The notes beneath the pieces are model-generated. The model was not told where the DNA came from, did no database searches, and was given only the letters and a program-made list of their open reading frames with translations. From the NCBI RefSeq assembly GCF_913055165.1, contig NZ_CAJXJS010000005.1:1-64000 (forward strand): a stretch of 64,000 nt of DNA. Direction: 5' to 3'. Position 1 is the first letter of the stretch. The number at the start of each line of letters is the position of its first letter. A program made the position numbers and the translations under genes. Source of the stretch: an uncultured Devosia sp. GTDB taxonomy: Bacteria > Pseudomonadota > Alphaproteobacteria > Rhizobiales > Devosiaceae. This document shows, piece after piece, positions 36,440 through 43,152 of the stretch.

Positions 36440-37255
36440 TCAGTGTGCAGTCGTGGTGTCTGCCAGTATCGGCGCGTCTCCAGCGATGGCGGCGGCGGGT
36501 CGTGAGCTGTTGGCGATCTCTGCCAGGCCCTCGAGCAGCGCATGGACCGAGGCCACGTCGGCGATGCGCATCTGCGCCACCGTCCTGCCGGGACCAAGCT
36601 TGATCCCGATGCCCCCCAGCTCCTGCGCCACGCGGAACGCGTCTTCGTCCGTCTTGTCGTCGCCAATGAAAATGGGCGTGCGCCCGACGAATGGTTCTTC
36701 CTGCATGAAGGCGCGCAAGGCGCTGCCCTTGTCGAAACCGGCCGGGCGCGCTTCGATCACCATCTTGCCCGGCACCAGGGTGAACTCAGCATGGTCGGAG
36801 ATCGCATCCTGCATGGCGAGCAGGCACTCTTCCTCGAGATAAGGTGCCTGCCGGTAGTGCAGGGCCACCGCGCCGTCCTTGGGTTCAAGGATGAGGTCGG
36901 AATGTTCGGCGACCAGCGGCGCAATGGCGCTGGCGATCGCCTGGGCTGCGCTGATGATTTCGGTGTCCAGCTCGATCAAGGTGCCATCGGCCCGCCGACG
37001 CTGGGCGCCGTGTGCCCCCGCGACGGGCAAGTGCGCCGGCGCCAGGAAACGGTCAATATCGGCAATCTCCCGACCGGTGATGACAGCCAGGGCGTGACCG
37101 AAGTCGCGCGCCACGCGATCGAGTTGTTCGGGCAGGCCAGGGTGAACTTCGACCGCGTCAGGTGTCTGGGCGATTTCGACCAGGGTCCCGTCGAAATCGG
37201 TGAAAATGGCGAGCATTGGTGCCGCGCCGCCAGACTGTGCGATCGGTTCGGACAT
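36440..37255 (-). CDS. otsB: Trehalose-6-phosphate phosphatase
   Basis: The 271-aa HAD-superfamily phosphatase has motif I FTDFDGTLVEIAQTPDAV with the nucleophile and general-acid aspartates, then AVITGREIADIDRFL, GAHGAQRR, DKGSALRAFM and the metal site FIGDDKTDEDAF. It produces trehalose from the OtsA product. AGGGGA lies 7 nt before the ATG chosen here; an ATG 13 codons upstream lacks a good site. It is first gene of an otsBA operon, the reverse order helping to confirm the pair. Confidence 0.95.
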   Translation of the reverse strand: MSEPIAQSGGAAPMLAIFTDFDGTLVEIAQTPDAVEVHPGLPEQLDRVARDFGHALAVITGREIADIDRFLAPAHLPVAGAHGAQRRRADGTLIELDTEIISAAQAIASAIAPLVAEHSDLILEPKDGAVALHYRQAPYLEEECLLAMQDAISDHAEFTLVPGKMVIEARPAGFDKGSALRAFMQEEPFVGRTPIFIGDDKTDEDAFRVAQELGGIGIKLGPGRTVAQMRIADVASVHALLEGLAEIANSSRPAAAIAGDAPILADTTTAH

Positions 37256-37440
37256 GGCTTCCCCTTTGGTTGCATTGATGGTCACAGCTTGCAACGCGGG
37301 GCGGGGCGAAAAGTTCGCCCCTCATGGCTGGTATGCGCTCGGCGGGATTTATGAACGTCACATTAATGGTGCATTGGAGCAGCGTTCAAAGCGGCATCGA
37401 TAGAAGGAGGGCAGGGCGGATATCGCCGCCCCGGCATCAA

Positions 37441-37581
37441 ATGAGGGTCCTTCACATCATGTCACAGCTCATGCTCACCGCATTGTTCGCCCTGTCGATC
37501 AGCTTCCTGACCTTTGCCGCCTCCTTCGCTGAGGCGCCCAGGAGCGAAATTGCGCCCGCCGCTGTTGAGGATGCCCGCTAG
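37441..37581 (+). CDS. Possible small secreted or membrane protein
   Basis: A frame of 46 codons, or 40 from the ATG at 37459, consists of a hydrophobic segment LMLTALFALSISFLTFAASF that looks like a signal peptide or single helix, then a short charged tail EAPRSEIAPAAVEDAR. GAGGG lies 12 nt before the second ATG. It occupies the gap between divergent otsB and the convergent deaminase gene, whose stop it touches. No family is recognised and chance cannot be excluded. Confidence 0.35.
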   Translation: MRVLHIMSQLMLTALFALSISFLTFAASFAEAPRSEIAPAAVEDAR

Positions 37582-38192
37582 GCGAGCGGTATGCCCCTGC
37601 CACCTTTGTCTTTCTGATAGCGTTCGGAAAGCTCGGCATAGAGCGCGTTGAGGTCGTCAACGCGCGCCAGCAGGGCCTCCCGGCCGCTGCGATCCAGGCC
37701 CGCTATCATCTCCTGCAGGCCATGGCTGGTCCAGAAATCATTGCGCCGATTATAGAGGTCGCGCTCGGCGGAAACCTTCCCGGTTTCCGGTTCCGGCACA
37801 GCATAGACGGCTTTGAGGATCTGAATGTCGTAGGGGATCGCGAAGCTGTCCCGGCTGTCCTGGTGGCTGAACAGATAATAGAAATTGTCAAATCCGGACC
37901 AGGTAATGCCGGATAGGCAGAGCGAGCAGGGCTCGTGCGTGGCAAGGAACAGGCAATCCTTGGCCGCGGGTCGCTGGCCCTCCGGCAGTTCGAAGAAGCG
38001 CTTGATGGCGTGCATTTCGCCGTGCCAGAGCGGATTTTCGATTTCATTATTGGTTTCCGCCACCACCAGCGACAGGTCAGACTTTTTCAGGATGGCGGCG
38101 CCAAAGAGCTTGTTGCCCTGCGCCACGCCCTTGGCTGTCAGCGGCGCAATGTCCCTCTCGATGACATCGAGAAGGCGGGAAATCAGTTGCAC
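37578..38192 (-). CDS. Nucleoside/cytidine-deaminase-fold protein
   Basis: The 204-aa product has the zinc site NPLWHGEMHAIKRF paired with THEPCSLCLSGITW. The usual H-A/V-E is H-G-E here, but the catalytic Glu and both cysteines remain. The substrate is uncertain: cytosine, guanine and tRNA deaminases share this site. The start is GTG at 38192, 13 bases after the previous stop with TTGGAG just upstream. An ATG at 38279 would overlap the upstream gene by 74 bp and lacks support. Confidence 0.8.
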   Translation of the reverse strand: MQLISRLLDVIERDIAPLTAKGVAQGNKLFGAAILKKSDLSLVVAETNNEIENPLWHGEMHAIKRFFELPEGQRPAAKDCLFLATHEPCSLCLSGITWSGFDNFYYLFSHQDSRDSFAIPYDIQILKAVYAVPEPETGKVSAERDLYNRRNDFWTSHGLQEMIAGLDRSGREALLARVDDLNALYAELSERYQKDKGGRGIPLA

Positions 38193-38205
38193 AGTCTCCA
38201 AGTGA

Positions 38206-38970
38206 CTACTCCGAGGGTCGTACCAGACCAATAAGGGGGATGCCTGCAGCATCGAGCAGCCGCAGGGCTGGTCCGTCAAGCTCGTAGAATGCCACGGCGG
38301 AGAGAGCTGTGAAGTAGTCCGTCTCCAGTTCCGTCACACTGGCTTCGCAGGCCATGCGGGTGGCTGCCGCCGGTCCGAAGTGTAGTTTTGTTCCCTCGAA
38401 GCTGGCTTCTGTGAAGTAGTTGTTGCAGCCCCCAAATCCGCCGGCGCGATTGTCCGCGGCGATTGACAGTGTCGGCGCGCGCGATCCCGTAACCGGCCGA
38501 CCGCCAATGCTGGTGACTGTCCAGAGCGTGTTGACCAGTTCTGCGGGCGCGGTGGGTATCGGCGGCTCCGGCGGCAAGGCTTGCTTGGGCACAGGATATA
38601 CCGTGATCGCTGTCGGCATGTCGTGCCCAAGCGCTACGGGGTAGGGAGCGCTGCTGCGGAACAGCACCTGATCCGCGCTGGAGATTTCGGCGGCAAGTCC
38701 ATATGCCCCCGCAGCATCGTCAAGCTGCGCCTCGACATTGAGTACGAAACGGATCGGCACCTGCCCCTTTGCGGGAATTCCCGCAGAGGCGCCGACAACG
38801 GGGGTCATTGTCGACAGATCAACCAGCGTAACGCGCAGCCATGCATTCGGCGGCAGACCGATGCGTTCGCGGTAGGTCACCGTGCCATTGATTGTAGCGG
38901 CAGCCAGTGCGGCGGTCGACCAGAATGCCAGGATCACGGCCAGCGCGCCGACCAGTCTCGACAATTGCAT
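38206..38970 (-). CDS. Envelope protein with fused YbaY-like and META (HslJ-like) domains
   Basis: The 254-aa product starts with a Sec signal peptide ending near AALA|AATI. A YbaY-type domain (INGTVTYRERIGLPPNAWLR, PVALGHDMPTAITVYPVP) covers about residues 26-130. A Pro-rich linker follows, then a META/HslJ domain (LVNTLWTVTSIGGRPV, AGGFGGCNNYFTEASFEG, AAATRMACE). Both domains occur in envelope stress proteins. GGAGGCGGAA precedes the chosen ATG. The deaminase gene follows by 13 bp. Confidence 0.82.
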   Translation of the reverse strand: MQLSRLVGALAVILAFWSTAALAAATINGTVTYRERIGLPPNAWLRVTLVDLSTMTPVVGASAGIPAKGQVPIRFVLNVEAQLDDAAGAYGLAAEISSADQVLFRSSAPYPVALGHDMPTAITVYPVPKQALPPEPPIPTAPAELVNTLWTVTSIGGRPVTGSRAPTLSIAADNRAGGFGGCNNYFTEASFEGTKLHFGPAAATRMACEASVTELETDYFTALSAVAFYELDGPALRLLDAAGIPLIGLVRPSE

Positions 38971-39056
38971 TTCCGCCTCCATCCCTTTGCTGACAAACTA
39001 CAGCAACGGCCTGACGGTTGCGAGACAAGAGGGGAATGTAGGTTAGCGGGCCAGCC

Positions 39057-39551
39057 TCAGGCGATAGTCCAGGGCTGGTTGAAGTGGTGCTCTTCAAGGT
39101 TGTTGCCATCTCCCCCGCGGTCAACAACAAGGTAGGTGCTTTCGCGCTCAAGCGGTGTCAGGACACCGTGCCAGGTGTTCATGGCGATATTGACGCCCTG
39201 TCCCGGTGCCGGGCGGAAGGCTCGCAGCCGAACCGGAATGCCGTCATCGTCTTCGGCAACGATGACGAGCCAGGGATGCTCCGAAAGCGGGTAGAAGGCC
39301 TGGCTGCCCAGGGGGTGTCGTTCCACCATCCGCAGGGTGAGTGGCAGGGCATAGGGCTGGCCATGGAAGATCGAGATCATCGGGCGGGCGCCCGGGCCGG
39401 CCAGTTCGATCCTGGCGAGGTCGTGGTAGCGCTCAGTCATCCCGGCATTGATGGGATAGTGGTGGGCGCCATTACGCTCCAGCACCTGCCCAAAGGGCGC
39501 GAAGGTGGTCGCCGTCAAGGGTTCGATCTGGATCGTGCGTTGGTTCTGCAT
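39057..39551 (-). CDS. allA: Ureidoglycolate lyase
   Basis: The 164-aa cupin-fold enzyme splits (S)-ureidoglycolate into glyoxylate and urea, the last step of ureide breakdown. It shows TTFAPFGQVLE, MISIFHGQPYALPLTLRMVE, HPLGSQAFYPL, NIAMNTWHGVLTPL and STYLVVDRGGDGNNLEEHHF. The start follows the allE stop by 2 bp, so the two are coupled. It is the last gene of the arsR-gst-allE-allA strand. Glyoxylate formed here could feed malate synthase G encoded at 60.2 kb. Confidence 0.92.
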   Translation of the reverse strand: MQNQRTIQIEPLTATTFAPFGQVLERNGAHHYPINAGMTERYHDLARIELAGPGARPMISIFHGQPYALPLTLRMVERHPLGSQAFYPLSEHPWLVIVAEDDDGIPVRLRAFRPAPGQGVNIAMNTWHGVLTPLERESTYLVVDRGGDGNNLEEHHFNQPWTIA

Positions 39552-39553
39552 GA

Positions 39554-40369
39554 TCAGAAGGGCAGCTTGGCGTGGCGGTTGACGTCCTTGTAGAGCAGAT
39601 AGCGGAAGCGCTGTGGCCCCGCGTAGCAGGCCTGCGGACAGAAAGCGCGCAGCCACATGAAGTCGCCGGCCTCGACTTCTACCCAGTCGCGGTTGAGCCG
39701 ATAGACCGCCTTGCCTTCGAGCACGTAAAGGCCATGCTCCATGACATGGGTTTCCTCGAAGGGGATCACGGCGCCCGGCTCGAGGGTGACGATGTTGACA
39801 TGCATGTCGTGACGCACGTCGCTGGGATCGACGAAGCGGGTCGTGCCCCAGGTGTTGTTGGTGCCGGGCATCCAGATGATCGGCTCGTCCTGCTCATTGG
39901 CCACGAAGGCCGCCGGCACATCGATGCCTTCGACGACTTCGTAGCGCTTGCGCACCCAATGGAAACGGGCGGGCTCGGTGGACTTGTTGACCAGGGACCA
40001 TTTGATGCCTGGGGGCAGAAAGGCATAACCGCCTTCTTTGAGCAGGTGCGTCTTGCCGTCGATGGTCACGGTCACCTGGCCCGCGACGACAAACAGAACG
40101 CCCTCGGCTTCGGGATTCTCCTCAGGCCTCTCGCTGCCGCCACCGGGGAACACCTCCACGATATATTGCGAAAAGGTCTCCGCAAAACCGCTCATCGGCC
40201 GGGCGATGATCCAGACACGGCTGTCGCGCCAGTGCGGCAGGTAGGAGGTGACGATATCGCGCATGACCCCATGCGGAATGACGGCATAGGCCTCGGTAAA
40301 GACGGCGCGGCCGGTATGTAGGGCCATTTGGGGCGGCAGGCCCGCCGAGGGAGAAGCATAGCTGGTCAT
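39554..40369 (-). CDS. allE: (S)-ureidoglycine aminohydrolase
   Basis: The 271-aa bicupin releases ammonia from (S)-ureidoglycine to give ureidoglycolate. The N-terminal cupin has SQYIVEVFPGGGSERPEENP and GYAFLPPGIKWSLVN; the C-terminal cupin has ETHVMEHGLYVLEGKAVYRL and the metal-site segment AGDFMWLRAFCPQACYAGP. The length matches E. coli YlbA/AllE. It sits 12 bp after the GST gene and directly before allA. Confidence 0.93.
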   Translation of the reverse strand: MTSYASPSAGLPPQMALHTGRAVFTEAYAVIPHGVMRDIVTSYLPHWRDSRVWIIARPMSGFAETFSQYIVEVFPGGGSERPEENPEAEGVLFVVAGQVTVTIDGKTHLLKEGGYAFLPPGIKWSLVNKSTEPARFHWVRKRYEVVEGIDVPAAFVANEQDEPIIWMPGTNNTWGTTRFVDPSDVRHDMHVNIVTLEPGAVIPFEETHVMEHGLYVLEGKAVYRLNRDWVEVEAGDFMWLRAFCPQACYAGPQRFRYLLYKDVNRHAKLPF

Positions 40370-40381
40370 GAAAATCTCCGC

Positions 40382-41068
40382 TCAAGCCTTGCGGCGAATG
40401 TCGCTGATGATGGTGCCGGCCGCCAGAACTTCAGCTTCATGATCCGGTTCGCGCCAGGTTTCGGCCAGCCCGGCCTCATACCATTCGACCATGGGCGGCA
40501 GCGCGCGCAGGCGCGCCGCATAGGCATCCGTTTCAGCACCAAGTGAAATGCCGTAGGTCTGCAAGCGGAAGGCAACCGGCGCGTAGAAGGCGTCCGCGAT
40601 GGAGAAGCGATCGCCGGCCAGGAACGGTCCGCCGAAGCGCTGGAGGCCCGTGGTCCAGATTTCGGCAATCCGCGCCAGATCGCGTTCAAGCGCGGGGGAG
40701 CGGTGGTGCAACTGCACCCGCATTCCGCAATTCATGGTGCACACATTGCGCAACTCGAAGAACCCGGAATGCATTTCGGCCGTCACAGAGCGGGCATAGG
40801 CGCGCGCCGCCCGGTTGGTGGGCCACATGTCCGGATGGGTCTCGGCGACATGGTCCACGATGGCCAGCGAGTCCCAGATGCTGATCTCGCCATCGACCAG
40901 CAGGGGCACGCGGCCAGTGGGCGAGAAGGCGCGGAACTGGTCATGGCTGCCGTGGTCGACAAAGGGACGCAATTCCTCCTCAAACGGGATATTCGCCATG
41001 CGCAGCGCCAACCATGGGCGCAGCGACCAGGACGAGTAGTTCTTGTTGCCGATGATGAGTTTGAGCAT
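40382..41068 (-). CDS. Glutathione S-transferase family protein
   Basis: The 228-aa protein has an N-terminal thioredoxin-fold domain with the active-site Ser region NKNYSSWSLRPWLALRMANI and the glutathione-binding GRVPLLVDGEISIWDSLAIV. An all-helical C-terminal domain follows (FLAGDRFSIADAFYAPVAFR). The substrate is unknown. AGGAG lies before the ATG at 41068. It lies between an arsR gene and allE on one strand, possibly one transcript. Confidence 0.88.
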   Translation of the reverse strand: MLKLIIGNKNYSSWSLRPWLALRMANIPFEEELRPFVDHGSHDQFRAFSPTGRVPLLVDGEISIWDSLAIVDHVAETHPDMWPTNRAARAYARSVTAEMHSGFFELRNVCTMNCGMRVQLHHRSPALERDLARIAEIWTTGLQRFGGPFLAGDRFSIADAFYAPVAFRLQTYGISLGAETDAYAARLRALPPMVEWYEAGLAETWREPDHEAEVLAAGTIISDIRRKA

Positions 41069-41123
41069 GACGCGGTCTCCTGCCATTAGGGAGTAGCGCG
41101 GGGCGGGGCTGCGTCGCAAGCGC

Positions 41124-41447
41124 TCAGGCGTCGAGCGTTTGCTTGAGCCGGCTCAGCATGGCGGCCGCGTAGACCGCATAGGGCCCGATGAAGCGCTCGT
41201 GGATGGCGTGGATGGGCAGGGCGTCGAGGTGGTTCCAACGCTCGCGGCCCCGCTTTTCCGAGACCACGAGCCCCGCCGCTTCAAGCACGCCCAGGTGCTG
41301 CATCACCGTGCAGCGGTCGATTTCGGGAAACAGGTCGCACAACATGCCGGTGGTGCGCGGTTCGGTCTTGAGAAAATCGAGAATCCGCCGCCTGACGCGG
41401 TGGCTCAATGCCTTGAAAACCAGGTCGTCTGCATCGTCATTTGACAT
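41124..41447 (-). CDS. ArsR-family transcriptional regulator, probably leaderless
   Basis: The 107-aa winged-helix repressor contains LVFKALSHRVRRRILDFLKT and TVMQHLGVLEAAGLVVSEKR; no metal-binding ELCVCDL motif is present, so it is not an arsenic-type sensor. The ATG lies 6 bp after a probable -10 (TATTTT, preceded at 17 bp by TTGACT) on the minus strand, which suggests a leaderless message. A dyad overlaps the start codon. It is divergent from an SRPBCC gene, the usual arrangement for this regulator type. Confidence 0.85.
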   Translation of the reverse strand: MSNDDADDLVFKALSHRVRRRILDFLKTEPRTTGMLCDLFPEIDRCTVMQHLGVLEAAGLVVSEKRGRERWNHLDALPIHAIHERFIGPYAVYAAAMLSRLKQTLDA

Positions 41448-41470
41448 GTTATAAAAATATAACATATTGT
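41441..41470. promoter_or_regulatory. Bidirectional arsR/SRPBCC promoter with embedded dyad operator
   Basis: Plus-strand -35 TTGACA (41441-41446) and -10 TATTGT (41465-41470) are 18 bp apart. ATGTTATA-N4-TATAACAT (41446-41465) is a perfect dyad filling the spacer and covering the arsR start codon. A minus-strand promoter for arsR overlaps the same stretch. One bound ArsR dimer would silence both genes. Confidence 0.72.
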
Positions 41471-41499
41471 GTTGTCAGTCAACCAAGGGAGATCAGTTC

Positions 41500-42012
41500 A
41501 TGCGTGCCGTGGTCGCCAAGGAAAAGGACCTGCAACTTCAGTTCCGTGTGTCAGGCCGGATCAACAGACCGGTCCATGATGTGTTCGAAGCCGTGGCCGA
41601 TCCCGACCAGCTATCAGGGTATTTCACCACGGGAGGCGCCAAGGGGCGGTTGGAAACCGGCGCCGTGGTGACTTGGGACTTTCATGACTTCCCGGGGGCG
41701 TTTCCTGTGGAAGTTGTCGAGGTGGTGCCCGATCAGCGGATCGTATTGCGCTGGGATGCGAGCGAGGCAACCGAGCCCAGTAGCACGGGCGAGACACCGC
41801 AGCCCGTGGGCTACAAGACGACCGTGACGATGGAGTTCGCTGCGCTTGAGGATGGCCGGACGCTGGTCACCATCTCGGAAAGCGGCTGGCGGCAGACGCC
41901 GGGCGGGCTCAAGTCATCCTATGGCAATTGCGAGGGCTGGACCGGAATGCTTTGCGCCATGAAGGTCTATCTCGAGCACGGCATCAACCTGCGCGAGGGG
42001 TTCTACAAGTGA
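41500..42012 (+). CDS. SRPBCC (AHSA1-type) domain protein
   Basis: The 170-aa START-like fold protein contains VSGRINRPVHDVFEAVADPD, LETGAVVTWDFHDFPGAFPV and the long final helix with GNCEGWTGMLCAMKVYLEHG. AHSA1-type proteins bind hydrophobic ligands and commonly pair with ArsR regulators; their activity is mostly unknown. AGGGAG is 9 nt before the ATG. Confidence 0.85.
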   Translation: MRAVVAKEKDLQLQFRVSGRINRPVHDVFEAVADPDQLSGYFTTGGAKGRLETGAVVTWDFHDFPGAFPVEVVEVVPDQRIVLRWDASEATEPSSTGETPQPVGYKTTVTMEFAALEDGRTLVTISESGWRQTPGGLKSSYGNCEGWTGMLCAMKVYLEHGINLREGFYK

Positions 42013-42120
42013 CCGCCAACCCCGGCCAACCTTGCTCCGCGTTGTGCAGGCAATAAAGTCGGGCGGACCTTTCGGGCGGCGCCGAGGGCAAGAACTCAAC
42101 CCATTCAGTCGGAGATTTTC

Positions 42121-42573
42121 ATGACCAACACCGTTGCTGCGACCGAATACATTTTTGCAAGCATCTCGCCCCAGCAGGTCTACGATGCTTGGCTTGATCC
42201 TGCCCTTGTTCGCCGCTGGATGAGCCGCAACATGCAGGCCAAGTTCGATGATTACGAAGTTACAGATATCCGGATCGAAGCGAAGGTCGACGGCCGCTTC
42301 TTCTTCGGCGGCAAACAGGACGGGGAGCAGTCCGACGCCTGGGGCTATTATCGCGAGCTTGTTTCCGGGCGCCGCATCGTCTTCACCTGGTTTGTCGAGG
42401 AGGGTGAGGAGAAGGAAGATAATTCAACCGTGACTCTGGACCTCGAACCACTCGGCTCGGGTACGCGTGCCCGGATCTCACACGAGATGGATGCACAGTG
42501 GGAGCCCTATGCCGCGCAGACGGCGGACGCCTGGCGCGGCATGCTGGTGGCGATCGACGAAACGTTTGGATGA
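42121..42573 (+). CDS. SRPBCC (AHSA1-type) domain protein
   Basis: The 150-aa product contains EYIFASISPQQVYDAWLDPA, VDGRFFFGGKQDGEQS and RIVFTWFVEEGEEKEDNSTV, a second AHSA1-type protein after the one at 41.5 kb. GGAG is 8 nt before the ATG. It is followed within 14 bp by the VOC gene. Tandem SRPBCC genes under one ArsR operator are a recognised pattern in soil bacteria. Confidence 0.85.
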   Translation: MTNTVAATEYIFASISPQQVYDAWLDPALVRRWMSRNMQAKFDDYEVTDIRIEAKVDGRFFFGGKQDGEQSDAWGYYRELVSGRRIVFTWFVEEGEEKEDNSTVTLDLEPLGSGTRARISHEMDAQWEPYAAQTADAWRGMLVAIDETFG

Positions 42574-42587
42574 AGGAGTTTCTGACG

Positions 42588-42944
42588 ATGAAGACGACGC
42601 TTCGCGGTGTTTTCCTCACCTCCGATCAACCGGAAAAGCTGGCTGCGTTCTACCGTGATGTGGCCGGTCTGCCGCTCGAAGCGGTGGTTAGTGCCGACTA
42701 TACATATTGGATGCTCGACAGGGAGGGCATGCAGCTGGCCATCCATGATGCGGAAGCTTTTGCGGACTATGCGCATCCGCCGCTGGCCGGGTCTAATCTG
42801 ACGCATCTCTACTTCCAGGTCGCCGATCTGGCCGCTTTCCTGGATCACCTCAAAAGCAGCCGGATCGCTATCCATGCGGTCGACGATGTGACGGCGACGG
42901 TGATCGATCCCGATGGTCGCAAGGTGCTATTCGGCACGGCCTGA
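42588..42944 (+). CDS. VOC-superfamily (glyoxalase-like) protein
   Basis: The 118-aa product has one vicinal-oxygen-chelate module: LRGVFLTSDQPEKLAAFYRD, YTYWMLDREGMQLAIHDAEA and a C-terminal half ending VIDPDGRKVLFGTA. The substrate is unknown; members include dioxygenases and resistance proteins. The ATG at 42588 with GGAG 9 nt upstream is preferred over an ATG six codons earlier that overlaps the SRPBCC stop. Confidence 0.82.
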   Translation: MKTTLRGVFLTSDQPEKLAAFYRDVAGLPLEAVVSADYTYWMLDREGMQLAIHDAEAFADYAHPPLAGSNLTHLYFQVADLAAFLDHLKSSRIAIHAVDDVTATVIDPDGRKVLFGTA

Positions 42945-42971
42945 TAGGCTTTGTTAGGGTTACCCATTCTT

Positions 42972-43014
42972 CAACACTTGGCGCTATTCTCCGATAATCA
43001 TGCGTCAAGTGTTG
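42972..43014. repeat. 9-bp inverted repeat downstream of the VOC gene
   Basis: CAACACTTG (42972-42980) and CAAGTGTTG (43006-43014) are perfectly complementary across a 25-base spacer. They lie 27 bp after the VOC stop. No T-tract follows on either strand, so a terminator is unlikely. Confidence 0.35.
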
Positions 43015-43152
43015 TTGAGTATCGGCGTTTCCCCGCACCATTGGGTGCAGCACAACCTGCCCTGGCTGGCTGTGCTGGCCATGGTCTTTGGTTTTGACCG
43101 AGACGAGGATGAGGGACGCGAGCCTGCGGCCCGCACCGATCGCACCTCCTAG
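43000..43152 (+). CDS. Possible 50-aa small protein
   Basis: An ATG-started frame has a hydrophobic centre (LPWLAVLAMVFGF) and a charged C-terminal tail (DRDEDEGREPAARTDRTS). It fills the gap between the VOC gene and the convergent puuE-uraD gene and overlaps its last 4 bases. I see no ribosome-binding site before the ATG and recognise no family, so it may not be expressed. Confidence 0.2.
   Translation: MRQVLLSIGVSPHHWVQHNLPWLAVLAMVFGFDRDEDEGREPAARTDRTS

Noticed and set aside
36376-36666. 97-codon N-terminal extension of otsA
   Set aside because: It lies in the otsB coding region in another frame; OtsA homology begins at the ATG at 36375.
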